A stretch of DNA of 50,663 nucleotides from Balamuthia mandrillaris (GCA_031835245.1 JAVKOQ010000364.1:1-50663), one strand, 5' to 3'. Counted from the stretch's first letter, positions 1 to 11,698 are shown. Program-made: numbers and translations. The notes: a model not told the origin generated them from the letters alone.

Positions 1-1455
1 CCATCATATAGCAGTACCACGTTTTAAACAAGCAAGTACCTTTGTGATGAAGGAGCCGATACCTCAGCTGCATCATTCGCCAATCCCACACTTTGATAGC
101 AAACTCTTGCTCATAGCCGCCGCTTACCTGTTCAATACATTAGAAACATGTTTATCATCAAACTGTTGCAGGACGTACCATTTTAGTGTCATCAAACTGA
201 AGACCCAGAACGAAGGAATTATGTTTGTCAAGGGTGTGCACGCATTGCCCAGAGTTCAGATCCCAAATCTTGATTTCTCCCTTGCTGCCGCTTGCCACAC
301 AACTGTGGCGGAAGTACAGGCAAAATACACCTCCTTTATCATATGGGTTAAGTTGTGTTGTCTTGTGGACATGCAAGAGAGTGAGAGAGAGAGAGACCTT
401 GGTGGCCCTGGAGCTCTTGAAGAGGTTTGCCAACTTCCATGTCCCAAACACATAGCGTTCGGTCTCCACTTCCGGCTCCACTTATAAGAGTATTGCCTTC
501 ATATTGAAGACAATATATGTCCTAATCAATGAAAAGAGATTGTTAGAAAACAACATCAAGTCCCGAAGCGGCGAGACTTACATGCTTGTGTCCTCGTAAG
601 ATCTTTGTACATTTCTTCGTACGCATGGACCATACTGTTGAATTAACAATGTTGGGTTAGGTCCGTGAAATGTCAGAGAGAGAGGAATAAAGCAAATAAG
701 AAAGGGATAACCGACTTCTCATGGTGCGATCCGTGGCGCCGCTGACAATTTTATCCTGGTCGTATTGCAGAGCAAATACACCGCCCTTGTGTCCTTCTAA
801 AGTGTGGAGACATGCTCCTGTTCGCATGTCCCTACATGATATAACAGTCAATTATCTGCTTACAATCAAGGGATTGATGAGAGGAGATACCAAATCTTCA
901 AGGTCCTATCCTTTGTACCCCCTCCAGAAATGATGCGTGATTCATCAAATTGAACGCTCTTTACAGTATATACATGGCCCTTGAGGGCGTGCACGCACTG
1001 CCTTGTTTTTAGGTCCCATACTGTACATTTGAAGGCCAAAACACCTCAGTTGTGCAAGAACAAAGGAAAGAAAGAAAGAGAGGAAGAAGAATGGGAGGAA
1101 GAAGGGCAGAGCCCAGCAAAAGGACCGACCTTTCACTGTTTCATCGGCAGAGCCGCTTACTATTTTATCTTGATTGAAGGCCACGCAGAGGACAGCGCTG
1201 GGGTGGTGCAAAGAATGGACCTGATAGTTTGCCTCCTTCCAATTCTTCTCGCAGTGACATGCTCTCATGAAGCTCTCTCTCCACACGAAGCGTGAAGAGT
1301 CCATATGCTGTTGGGCACAGGCAGAAGTGGATGGGACAGAAGCAGCACCTGACTCCTCTGTTCCCTTCAGCTTTTCATGAGCAGCACTAATAGACGTCCC
1401 TTTGGATTCCGGCATTCAAGGGCTCAATAAGCAAAAGGCCAGAGAAGAGGAGGGA

Positions 1456-1502
<47 letters not shown>

Positions 1503-2177
1503 GAGTGAAGAGAATAGAAAGAGAACCTCGTGAAAGAGCAAAACTTGGCCGTTTTTTCCATCTCTTGAAGTAAAGCTTCCTCCACAAAAGGTCGTCCGAG
1601 GCGAGACGAGTCCATGTGGTAGACAGGCAAGTCATCGTGACAAGATCTCTTTCCGGAAGGAAGGCGAGGATTTGCAAAATGACCTACAAACAGAGGATCA
1701 TTCAGTGTAAGGTGATTGTTTGATGCTTTGAAGCAAAAGGCGAACCTCTTCTGGCAGAATGGCAAAGTAGCCTTCCGTCGCAGCGGCGATCGGCAGTTGC
1801 CGTAGTTTCTTGATGCAGCGAAAGAGATGGGTTAGCACGGCCTTTATTTAACAAGAAGAGGATGCACCAACCAAAAAGTCCAGGAAGCGAGAGGTCTCTT
1901 CCAACCGCTCATCAAAGTCCAGGGTAAGGGCCTCGAAGCGCAGCAGCAAGTCCTGGAAATGAGAGGCCACTCCTCTCGCTTCCAGCTCCTTGGCCGCGGC
2001 GCTCATCTCCTCCCTGAACCCACAAAGCCGTTGCTGCAGCGCAGCAAAGTACTCCTCCTGCGCGGTCTCGCTGGGTTCCTTTGCCATTGCCTCTGCTACT
2101 CCCTCTGCTACTCTCTCTGCTTCTCTCTCTCTCCACTTTTCTGCTACGCTTTTTTCTTTCTTCCTTCCCGTCCTCAT
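1..2177 (-). CDS. F-box/WD40-repeat protein, SCF substrate receptor (3' end beyond window)
   Basis: Likely the substrate-binding subunit of an SCF ubiquitin ligase, by family. Exon 1 (ATG at 2177) encodes an Arg/Glu-rich coiled-coil start. An intron with a CTAAC branch site (about 1802-1865) joins ...SRFLDFL to KLRQLPIAAATEGYF. A second intron splits the F-box and restores ILPEEVILQILAFLPERDLV...DDLLWRKLY. The next exon gives FVWRESFMRAC, then WD blades follow: KIVSGSADETVKVWDL, RIISGGGTKDRTLKIW, KIVSGATDRTMRIWSM, TLISGAGSGDRTLCVWDM, VASGSKGEIKIWDL and MVSGGYEQEFAIKVWDW. Six blades are visible, so a seventh probably lies past position 1. Exon joins keep frame and were read by eye. A (GA)n run at 1460-1500, that is (CT)n on the sense strand, sits in an intron. 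The general class resembles Met30/FBXW7, but I cannot assign an ortholog. Confidence 0.85.
1460..1500 (-). repeat. (CT)n tract, sense strand, intron of F-box/WD40 gene
   Basis: Dinucleotide run reading GA on the + strand and CT on the gene's own strand. It lies between the F-box exon and the first WD exon, just upstream of the 3' splice site. Confidence 0.9.
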
Positions 2178-2359
2178 GTCGTCTTGAAAAGCGTTTCCTG
2201 AGTATTTCACGTCGTCACGGCGCTTGCCGGCCTACAGAGAAAGGACCAGAGATATTTTATTCGTGAGAATTGTCTATCAGGCGTGTGAACTGCGGGGGAA
2301 GCTTTGATCTTGGTGGTTTCCTCACCAAGGCTCAAAGGAACACACAACACAAAAGAGAG
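2178..2359. promoter_or_regulatory. Shared divergent promoter, F-box/WD40 and MED4
   Basis: Only about 180 bp separate the two start codons, so both promoters must overlap here. GTCGTCACG at 2211-2219 reads CGTGACGAC on the minus strand, the sense strand of the F-box gene, 34 bp before its ATG. The same word in the same sense orientation occurs upstream of three other genes in the window. Confidence 0.55.
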
Positions 2360-3094
2360 ATGGAGAAACAGAGAGCAGGAGAGGAGGGCGAAAAGGGATG
2401 CGCCACGGTGAAGGACAATGTTAGGGTGTGCTTGGATGCCTACGCGGACCTGTCCAAACAGCTCATACGGTGCTTGTTGTCTCCCTCCAGAGGCGGAACC
2501 GCAGAGCAGGGCAAGCCCCAGCAGCTCATGCGACAGATCCTTGAGCAAGACGCGCAGCTGTTACGCTGTGTCGCTCAGCGTAAGTTTCTCTTTGTTTGAT
2601 TATCCACTATCATCCACTTTTTTTTCTTCTTCTTTTTCTTTCTCACTTTGTGCAAAACAACAAAGTGCGTTCGCATCAGCTCATGCAACAAAAGATTGCC
2701 AAGTTGGAAGAGCAGGTGCAGGACAAGGACAAGCTGATCGCGCAGCTGGCCATCCAGCTCAAGGCCGTGGAAGGCCTTTTGCTCAACGTCATCGAGGAGA
2801 GCAAAGCCAGCTTGGGCATTTCGCGAGAAGAGGAGGGGGAAACGGAGGAAGAGCACGGCAAAGCGGCTGCTGCAGAGCTGAGCCCTTTGAAAGGCATCAA
2901 GGTGGACGAGGTGGTGTCCTACGCTCATAAGATTAGCTACACGACGGCGGCACCGCCCAACTGGAACCCCTCCATGCCGCTGCTCATGTTCCGGCCGCCT
3001 GCCCCACAGGAAGAACAGATCAGAGCCGGTCTCCATTACACCTTGACTGGTTGGTTTTGCTTTTTTGCTCTGTTCTCTCTTTCTCCTCTCTCTT

Positions 3095-3142
<48 letters not shown>

Positions 3143-3774
3143 TCTCTCTTCTCTCTTCTCTCTTCTCTCTTCTCTCTTCCCTCTTCCCTCTTCCCTCTTC
3201 CCTCTTCCCTCTTCCCTCTTCCCTCTTCCCTCTTCCCTCTTCCCTCTTCCCTCTTCCCTCTTCCCTCTTCTCTCTTCCCTCTTCCCTCTTCCCTCTTCCC
3301 TCTTCTCTCTTCCCTCTTCCCTCTTTTTCGCTTCGTGTGTTGAATAATAATATACACAAACTACCAGAGTTGCCAGACTTTAGTACATTGGCAGCATCTT
3401 CAGGAGCAAGCAGTGAGGCCCAACTGCCTCTACTTCTAGACAAGTACTTTCCTCCTCCCTCTCCACTTGTTTCTCCTTTTGTTGAAAGGACGCGACTTTT
3501 GCTTTTTACTTATTCTCTCTCGCCTTATAGGGAAGAAGCTCTTGTCCCAACCATCAGTCGAGAAGAAGACGCAAGAACAGGCACCTCCATGACGATAGAG
3601 GATGCTTCTATAGCACCGTCCACAATGCCACCTCAACAGAGGATGGGCATCCCTCAAGCTGTGCCGGTGTCAACGCAAGATGCTGAAGAAATGGAAGAAG
3701 AGGAAGAAGCAGAGGAGGAGGAGGAGGGGGGCGTGGAAGAAACAGAAGAGGCAGAGGACGTAGAATGGGAATAA
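2360..3774 (+). CDS. MED4: Mediator complex subunit 4
   Basis: Subunit of the Mediator middle module, which bridges transcription factors and RNA polymerase II in the nucleus. Four exons (2360-2579, 2666-3049, 3368-3443, 3531-3774) total 924 nt, giving 307 residues, close to the usual MED4 length. An N-terminal helical region (LRSHQLMQQKIAKLEEQVQ) is followed by the family signature SYAHKISYTTAAPPNW and then FRPPAPQEEQIRAG. The C-terminal part is Glu-rich and disordered (about 25 acidic residues near the end). Intron 2 (3050-3367) is mostly pyrimidine minisatellite. An in-frame ATG at 2270 is possible, but 2360 leaves room for the divergent promoter and begins the conserved part. It shares a roughly 180-bp promoter with the F-box/WD40 gene. 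Confidence 0.88.
3075..3333 (+). repeat. Pyrimidine minisatellite in MED4 intron 2 ((CT)n then CTCTTCC heptamers)
   Basis: The tract begins as (CT)n, passes through CTCTT units, and becomes a run of roughly 20 CTCTTCC heptamers with a few single-base variants. It fills most of intron 2 and is almost purine-free on the sense strand, so the intron is one very long polypyrimidine tract. Confidence 0.92.
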
Positions 3775-4045
3775 TGCCATCTCTTTTTTTCTCTCCCCCA
3801 CGTTGGCCCGCAGAAGACACGGAATGACCACACGAAGAGTATCCGGGCTCCATGGAAAAGCCAGCTTCTTCCTGTTAACGTAACGAAGCCCCAAGTGAAG
3901 AGCCCCTCACAGCCGCATCTGGAGTGATGGAAAGCGAAGGATCGATGGAAGAAGCCGTCTCATCGTCGTCTCGTGGAAGTGAAAGAACATGGTGGTGAGG
4001 TTCATGCTTTTACAATGAACGCGTTGTGGCATGGCGGTCACATGT

Positions 4046-4097
<52 letters not shown>

Positions 4098-4294
4098 CTG
4101 AGGTGCAGCTCTGTTGCACGATTGCAACACAAGTGGAGCAGAGAACAGGAATGCCACGTAGGTTACACTCGTGACGACACGAAAACATCTCGCAATAGAG
4201 AAAAGAAAAGAAAGAAAAGTTTGCAAGAAGAACGAAAAGAAAGACGACGCGAGTAGCCACTGGACTGCTGCCTCCTCTCCTGCTGCGCCCCGAC
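3775..4294 (+). promoter_or_regulatory. Spacer between MED4 and flippase gene, with (CT)n and CGTGACGACACG
   Basis: No coding sequence recognised. A (CT)n tract of about 46 nt lies at 4049-4096 on the strand of both flanking genes. It could mark a 5'-UTR intron of the flippase or the MED4 3' flank. CGTGACGACACG at 4170-4181 reads on the sense strand about 113 bp before the flippase ATG. Confidence 0.5.
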
Positions 4295-4954
4295 ATGGAA
4301 CGGCGAAGCATAGGGGGACTGACACTTGGACAGGTTGGCAGCGGTGGGCGCGGCCGTTTTGGTAGGCTGAGCAGCAGGCTGCCGCTCCACGATGAGGAGG
4401 AGCCAGAGGAGGTCGAATTGGAGGAGCTAGAGTCTGGAGGGAGCTCTTCCTCCTCCTCTTCTTCTGCTGGAGTACGTTCCCCCTTCCTTGGTAGTGCTGG
4501 GGGCAGCAGCAGTGGCAGCAGCGCTACACGTGGAGCAGGACGGGGAAGCAGCAGCCGTCGGTTGGATGCGGATGACAAAGACGAGCTGGATGGAAGAGGA
4601 AGAAGGGCGCTATGTGGAGGGGTGTCCGGCCTGTGGCAGGCTCTGCGGCGTTTGGTGGTGCGAGAGCCTGTGTATCGCTCGCGCGTGGTGGACCTCTCGG
4701 GCGAGCCACACGCTCAACGGCTGCGCAACAACGCCAGCTTCCCGCCCAACAGGACCTGTAACCAAAAGTATAATCCCTACACCTTCGTCCCGGTGGTGCT
4801 CTATGGACAGTTCAAGTTCTTCTTCAACCTTTACTTCCTTGTGGTGGCTCTCTCTCAGTTCATTCCTGCTCTCCAAGTTGGTACGTACAATAGTCTCTCC
4901 TCTCTTCTCTGCTTCCCTCTCCTCTCTCCCTCCTTTCTACAGTTACGAGCCTGT

Positions 4955-5011
<57 letters not shown>

Positions 5012-5264
5012 GTTTACACTTCTGTTCTTTGAAACTTCATGTTTCTACACAATAGGGTTCTTGTTCACGTATATAGCTCCTTTGGCGTTTGTGTTGACGG
5101 TGACGATGCTGAAGGAGGCCTATGACGACTTTAAGCGTTGGCGACGGGACCAGGAACTTAACAGCCAACGCTATGAAGTTCTCACTTCAGCAGGCTTGGT
5201 TGTTACTTCTTCTCTGTTTCTTCTCCTGCTCTCTTCTCTATCATTACTCTCTAGCCCTCTCTCG

Positions 5265-5303
<39 letters not shown>

Positions 5304-6696
5304 CTCTCCGCTCTCGCTTTCTCTCTTTTTTTTTCCTCTTCTTGCTCTCTTCTCTTTTTTTCTGGTTCTTCAATTCTATCTCTCCTATGCTTACCATTGT
5401 TTATTTTCTGAACACAGAGCACAATACCAAGCAGTGACATACAAGTAGGGAACCTCATTATAGTAGACACCAACCAGCGGGTTTGTTTTCCTTTTAACTC
5501 GAAAGTGAGAACATAGAAGCGCAGCTTATCATTATTTTTCTTTATTCCACAAGGTGCCGACGGATATGGTTTTCCTGCGCACAACAGAGAAGAGCGGAGC
5601 TTCTTTCATTCGTACAGATCAGTTAGATGGTGAAACAGACTGGAAGCTTCGGTATGTATCTCACGAGAGAGAGTTAGATGAGAGATTATTATGCTAACAC
5701 CATATTAGAAAAGCAGTGCCTAGCTGCCAAAGGCTGATGAATGACGAAAACTTGTTAGGCATTGACGCTCATGTTTATGGTAAATATTATTATTTCTTAT
5801 TTGTTTTGAGGATCATGAAACAAACTTTCTTTTTCGTTATTTCTTAGTGGAAATGCCGAAGAAGGATATTCACAATTTCGTGGGCACGTTCACAACCAAT
5901 CCCGACCGTCCGGTATTGCTTCTCTCCCCTCACTCTCTCCCTCCTAGCTACCTCCTCTGTCTTTCTTTTATCACTAGAATTTCTAAATAACAAACAAAAT
6001 TCTCGTCTTGCCCTACAAATAGAACTCACAAACCGAGTCTCTTGGAGTTGAAAACATGTTATGGGCGAACACAGTGGTGGCCTCCGGTAGGGTGGTAGGA
6101 TTGACAGTGTACACCGGCAAGGAAACAAGGGCTGCCATGAATACAAGCCCACCCGCCAACAAAGTAGGTTTGTTGGACTTGGAAATCAATCGTCTGGCCA
6201 AGATCCTCTGTCTGCTGCTGGTTTTCCTTTCGGCTCTCCTCATCGTGATGAAGGGATTCAAAGGCATCTGGCCCATCTACTTGTTCCGTTTTATGCTGCT
6301 GTTCTCTGCCATCATTCCTATCAGTTTGCGGGTGAACTTGGATATGGCCAAGACGGTTTACTCTTTCCTAATGATGAGGGATCGTAATATTCCTGGCACT
6401 GTGGTCAGAACTAGCACTATCCCTGAGGAGCTTGGACGCATCGAATACCTGTTGAGCGATAAGACTGGTACTTTGACACAAAACGGTTCGTTTCTATGTG
6501 TATTCTTATTCTTCACTTTATTCCATCTGCTGATGCGGTAGTTTAACAAACAGACATGGTGTTCAAGAAGTTACACCTGGGATCTGTGTCGTTCAGTAAA
6601 GAGTCACTGGAGGATATTGCCGCCTTTCTTCAAGCAGCATATACCGACAATACCTCAGAACGGGCTTCCACTCCGAGTATATAATCTTATCTCCCT

Positions 6697-6762
<66 letters not shown>

Positions 6763-6923
6763 CACACTCTTTATTAAAATCACATACTCTGCAAACAGTC
6801 AAAAAGAAGCTGAGACACACAATGAGCACACGCATACGACAAGTGGTAAGCGCTCTTGCATTGTGCCACAATGTGACTCCTGTAGTGGAACCGGATCAGT
6901 CAATCACCTATCAGGCCTCCAGG

Positions 6924-6961
<38 letters not shown>

Positions 6962-7112
6962 CCACATTAAAGCTGACCGGTATTTTCTTAACTGTTTAGT
7001 CCTGATGAAGTTGCATTGGTAAGGTTCACAGAGTCAGTTGGTCTTACTCTCGCTGAAAGAACTTTGCAGACAATAACATTGCGCACTCCTGTTGGCACGC
7101 TCGAAGTAAGTG

Positions 7113-7152
<40 letters not shown>

Positions 7153-8286
7153 CTGTACATCCAGAACTCACCGAACAAATACAGGATTATGATGTGTTAA
7201 ATATCTTTCCCTTTACTTCGGAGCGGAAAAGAATGGGAATTATAGTAAGATGCCAACAGACAGGCAACATCACGTTTTATATGAAAGGAGCAGATGTGGT
7301 GATGGAGCGTATAACTCGCTACAGCGACTGGTTGGATGAAGAGTGCGGCAATATGTCTCGAGAAGGCCTTCGTACACTTGTCTTTGGCATGAAGTCCCTC
7401 ACCGAGAAGGAATACACCCGCTTTGCACAGAGGTACTGCCAGCCATCACTCGTTTTGGCCTCGTAATGATCTTTACAAAAAGGAACTTGGCTAACCTCCG
7501 TGAATGAAAAAATAGGTTAAACGAGGCCAAAACGGCAATAGAACAGAGAGAAGAAAAAGTGATAGCGGTAATGGAGGAAATAGAAACTGACTTGGAACTG
7601 CTTGGCCTGACGGGCGTCGAGGATAAACTTCAAGTTCACGTGCGAACAACGCTTGAAATGTTACGTAATGCTGGCATCAAAATATGGATGCTCACCGGCG
7701 ATAAGGTCGAAACCGCCACCTGCATTGCTATCAGTTCTAAATTAGTGTCCCGCACACAATCCATCTTCACTCTTGTGGCTAAAAACAAGGAAGAGGCTTG
7801 GCAGCAGCTTAACACCTACGCCGACCAAAATGACTCTTGCCTTGTCATTGATGGCACTTCTTTGCAGATTTGTTTGGACAATTATGAAAATCTGTTCATT
7901 GATCTGGCTTGCGACGCTCCTTCGGTTGTTTGTTGTCGGTGTTCACCTACTCAAAAGGTTTGTCTTTTGAGCAGCAAACTAGAGAGCGAGAGAGAGTACA
8001 CTAAGTTTTTCCGTTTCTTCTGCTGCAGGCCGAAATTGTGAAGTTGCTGAAAAAGTATACGGGCAAACGTACATGTGCTGTTGGAGATGGAGGCAATGAT
8101 GTGAGCATGATTCAGGTTTGACACATAGTTTGGTTGCATCATTGTTGCGGTAGTCTTATAGTTCTTGTTTGTTTTCAAAAAGGCTGCCGATGTTGGGGTT
8201 GGTATCGTTGGCAAAGAAGGCAAACAAGCATCCCTTGCTGCTGATTTCTCTATAAACCAATTCAGCCACTTAAGTCGTCTTTTGTG

Positions 8287-8329
<43 letters not shown>

Positions 8330-9531
8330 CGCGACTAACTTGAATTCATTTACTGAATTATGCAGTGTGGCACGGTCGCAATTCCTGTATGTAGCATTTT
8401 GTTGTTGTCATTGTTCTTTGTTTTTTTTAAACTCATATTAAACTACTTATTAGATAAGCGGAGTGCTCGCCTCAGTCATTTCGTGATACATCGCGGTTTG
8501 ATTATTTCTTTCATTCAGGCTGTGTTCTCCGCTCTCTTTTATTTTGCGCCGATTGCCATCTATAACGTACGCTTATTCTTTGTTTGTTTTTTGGCTGCTC
8601 ATAGCTCTTTAGAACTAACTTAATGATAACTTGGATGCTTTGCAGGGTTGGCTGGTAGTCGGGTGCGTTCTCGCATGATTCTTCCTTGAGTTTTTCTTCT
8701 TTCTTCCATGCTTCTTCTGCTCCCATGTTTCCTGTTGTTCTTCTTGCTGTTGTTGTTGTTGATCTTCTTGTTCTTCTTCTTCTTCTCTCGAGGCAAAGCG
8801 AAGTTGATATGGCTAATCAACAAATAATAGGTATGCAACCATCTATACAATGGCTCCTGTGTTCTCACTGGTTCTAGACGAGGACGTTAGCGTCGACATT
8901 GCATTTCGGTATCCAGAACTCTACCTGGAGCTACAAAAAGTATGCTTTCTCCCTTCTTCCTCTTCGGAGTTGAATGAAGCTAACGTGCATGAATACCTTC
9001 AAAAAAAAAAAGGGAAGGGAACTCTCTTACAAAACGTTCTTCATGTGGGTGGCCCAGAGCGTGTATCAAGGCGGGGTAATAATGCTATTCTCGATCTTTC
9101 TGTTTGAGGACTCGCTCATCAACATTGTGGCCATCACATTTACCGCCCTCATCTTGGCCGAGTTGTCAAACGTGGCTTTCGAAATCCACATTTGGAACCG
9201 GTTCATCGTCCTCTCCGAGGTGGTCACCTTGCTGGTTTACTTTGCTAGCATGTTCTTGCTTCGCACATACTTTGGTATGCTCCAACTTTTCTCTCTCTCT
9301 CTCTCCCTCTCTCCCTCTCTCCCTCTCGCTCGCTGTTCTCCTCTCTTTTTATAACCTGCTAACATATCTCTCTCTCTCTTCACCTCCTCTCAAGACACGG
9401 CGTTCATTCTGACCTGGGAGTTCGCATGGAAGGTGGTAGTAGTAACGTTGATAAGTTGCTTACCAGTGTACCTGGCCAAGTACTTGCAACGCAAGTATGC
9501 TCCTCCTTCCTACTCCAAACTTTCTTTGTGA
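4295..9531 (+). CDS. P4-ATPase phospholipid flippase, Neo1/ATP9 class
   Basis: Endosome/Golgi P4-ATPase that moves aminophospholipids to the cytosolic leaflet (family knowledge). The gene has many short introns, several filled with (CT)n. The acidic/Gly/Ser-rich N-terminus leads into [20 protein letters not shown], as in ATP9A/Neo1. Catalytic parts are all present: A-domain [12 protein letters not shown] (near 5600-5650), M4 [12 protein letters not shown] (near 6310), phosphorylation site [12 protein letters not shown] (Asp codon 6458-6460), nucleotide-site KGADVVME (near 7285), TGDKVETA (near 7698) and hinge [11 protein letters not shown] (8082-8116). The C-terminal membrane segments include [20 protein letters not shown] and [11 protein letters not shown], matching ATP9. 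The PISLR motif and the short C-terminal tail point to the Neo1/ATP9 class, whose members act without a CDC50 subunit. It looks intact. Confidence 0.92.
4958..5013 (+). repeat. (CT)n tract in flippase intron
   Basis: Near-perfect CT dinucleotide run on the sense strand, with one TTT interruption, inside the intron after the PALQVG exon. Confidence 0.9.
5266..5303 (+). repeat. (CT)n tract in flippase intron
   Basis: Sense-strand CT run in the intron following the [10 protein letters not shown] exon. Confidence 0.9.
6698..6766 (+). repeat. (CT)n tract in flippase intron
   Basis: Long sense-strand CT run, one CC interruption, in the intron downstream of the DKTGT exon. Further sense-strand CT tracts in this gene are at about 6930-6957, 7115-7150 and 8290-8326. 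Confidence 0.9.
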
Positions 9532-9721
9532 TGCAGCAACAACACCACCACCACCGCATTCCTCCTCTTCTCTTCTCTTCTCTTGTTTAAAACTTTATCT
9601 TTTTTTTTTGTTCGCTTTGTTGTCGACATATTTCGGGACGACATGATAAGATATCGTGACGACACGACGAACATGTATCATTTGTACCAACAAACAAAAA
9701 AAAAGAAGAGAAGAAGAGGGG
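9532..9721 (+). promoter_or_regulatory. Promoter of RNFT-like gene with GTCGAC / ATATTTCGGG / CGTGACGAC module
   Basis: The 190-bp spacer holds GTCGAC at 9622-9627, ATATTTCGGG at 9628-9637 and CGTGACGAC at 9655-9663, ending about 58 bp before the chosen ATG. The last two recur with nearly the same spacing and the same orientation relative to the gene upstream of DNAJC17. Confidence 0.55.
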
Positions 9722-11153
9722 ATGTCGAGTGGAGGAGGAGGCGGGGAAGGAGAGGGGTCCACTTCTGAACGGACCACCCTCCCTCCAGCACCATCAGGTG
9801 GCCTACCGGTACAGCATGCATACCTCACCACCATCAGCAGCTCCTCCACGCCAGGAGAAGGGCCATCACCAGGAGTTGGAGGAGGAGCAGTGGAAGACGT
9901 GGTGGGTCTGCTGAGGGCCGCCGCCGGTTGGCCTCTCGGCTCTTCCTCCAGTGGTGGCGGTGGCCATCCCGCAACAACTTCAGCACAAGCAACTACCCTG
10001 GACCAACTGCTTTTGCTTTCACGGCAACATCAGCATAGCGGTGGTAGTAGCGAGGAAGAAGAGGAGGGAGAGGAAGAGGAAGAGGGAGAGGAAGTGGAAG
10101 TGGCCTCTCCGCAGCAGCCACAACCTCCTACTGCTGGTGGCGATGGAGAGGTGGAGGTGCAGCAAGGTCAAACGGGGCTGGAGGGCCTGGCCTTGGAGCT
10201 GGTGGACCGGCTGGAGCTGCAGGCCTTGGCCAAATGGTTGGAAGAATTCAGCCCCTTCTTTGCGTTGCTTCTCGTCTACTTTATTTATCTCCACCGCTCA
10301 GGTATGCATCCCACACCCCCTTTTTTTGAAAGCCTTGTCGAACTCCCAAAGAGCACATGCCCTCCTGCTCTCTCCCTCGCCTGACTTCCTCTCCCTCCTT
10401 GCTTACACCACAACAAAAACAGGGATAGCAACGTTTCTGTGGCTGACGGCGGTGTTGCTGTATGCCAATGGGATGGTGAAGCGGCACGTCGCGCTAGCCA
10501 GGGAACGCCAGCGGGGTCCGCTGTTGGTGGTGGTTGCCGTGCTGGCTTTTCACATGGCTCTTGTCTCCTTTCTGTTTTACACGGAGCGAGAATGGTGGAA
10601 CTTGCTCTTTAGGCCACCGCCAAAGCCCACTTTTTGGGAAATCCTGTGGCTCATCACCATCAATGGTAACCTAGCTGCTCTTCTGCTTCTCTAGTTGGCT
10701 CGTTCTCTCGTTCTCTTCTCTTGCTTCGTTTTTTTCCCTTTCTCTATCTAACATAAGAAAATGCAAAAAGATATGATGGTGCGAATGGCAACTATCATGG
10801 CGAAGGCGCTGCTCGTTATAGCAGTGGGTCATATTCCACCAGCTAAACGGAAAGCACAGATGTATGGCCTTTTGGAAATGGTGGTTATTGCTCTGATCTC
10901 CGCAAATGTTGTTTTTCGGTTCCGCTTTTACACTAACTAGGAGAACGCAGGCATCAGCCCTGTACAGATCTCTGTTGCCAGTTCCGCTTTGGTACCTGTT
11001 TTTCGTTGGCAAAGATGAAGGACAAGTGATAGCTTCGCTGCTTGCCGGATTTTATCTCCTATTTAAAGTCCAGACAGTGATGACCAAGTTCCGGCTCTTG
11101 TTTGTCAATGCAAAAGCTTTTTTCTGTCGTGAAGTGGTACATTGTCTGCTCTC

Positions 11154-11199
<46 letters not shown>

Positions 11200-11629
11200 G
11201 ATATTCAATGCTAACCTGCATAAAGCGGTGGGGAAAACTTGCCTCTGCAGAGGAAGTAATGGAAGCAGGCGAGATATGTGCCATTTGTCAGGACCCGATG
11301 ACAGACGCTATCATACTTAAATGTACGCGCTTCTTTCTGAGCGACCAGTTACTTTCATACGCTATATCGTAGAGTTAATTGCGGCAAAACAAATAACAGG
11401 TGATCACTTGTTTTGCGAGGACTGCATAACGAAATGGTTTGAAAGAGAGAACACGTGCCCACTCTGCCGGACTGCCATCAACACAGCAGGCATTAAAACC
11501 TACTCGGGTGAGCTCTTCTCTTTCTCTCTCCCTCTCCCTCTCTCTTTGTATGTTTCCATCTGCATTTGTTTGACCTACGGTAATGTTTCTGTAGATGGTG
11601 GCACGTCGATGATGGTGCAATGGTGTTGA
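9722..11629 (+). CDS. RNFT1/RNFT2-like multi-pass membrane RING-finger E3 ligase
   Basis: Predicted E3 ubiquitin ligase of the ER membrane (RNFT/TMEM118 family, linked to ER quality control by family knowledge). A low-complexity N-terminus of about 190 residues is Ser/Gly-rich and then Glu-rich. Hydrophobic segments follow: SPFFALLLVYFIYL, GIATFLWLTAVLLY, LLVVVAVLAFHMALVSFLF, FWEILWLITIN and LLVIAVGHIP. The family core YRSLLPVPLWYLFFVG then leads to a C-terminal RING, CAICQDPM...CDHLFCEDCI...CPLC. The intron at 10881-10950 joins MYGLLEM to ASALYRSLL. A later intron splits the RING (AAAT/GTGATCAC) and its removal restores K-C-D-H. An in-frame ATG at 9656 is a possible earlier start. It is convergent with the DOCK gene, only 69 bp away. 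Confidence 0.82.
11157..11194 (+). repeat. (CT)n tract in RNFT-like intron
   Basis: Sense-strand CT run in the intron just before the WGKLASAEEVMEAGE exon that begins the RING region. Confidence 0.9.
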
Positions 11630-11656
11630 TAAGATGTGGATAAAATCTCTCAAAAG

Positions 11657-11662
11657 AATAAA
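11657..11662 (+). terminator. Probable poly(A) signal AATAAA of RNFT-like gene
   Basis: AATAAA lies 28 nt after the stop codon, inside the 69-bp convergent gap before the DOCK stop. The 3' ends of the two transcripts probably overlap. Confidence 0.5.
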
Positions 11663-11698
11663 TTGTAGATAGAAAAGCAATGGTATGAACGTCGTACT

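Noticed and set aside
1848-2210. A separate small gene of about 110-120 residues on the minus strand
   Set aside because: Splicing TTTTTG/GTTGGT to CATCAAG/AAACTA joins it in frame to the F-box exon, with a CTAAC branch site in between; the apparent stop lies inside that intron. It is exon 1 of the F-box/WD40 gene.
2575-3443. Open frames rich in Glu-Glu-Gly-Arg-Gly-Lys repeats opposite MED4
   Set aside because: They are six-frame readings of the CTCTTCC minisatellite inside MED4 intron 2. No start context, and they overlap a clear gene on the other strand.
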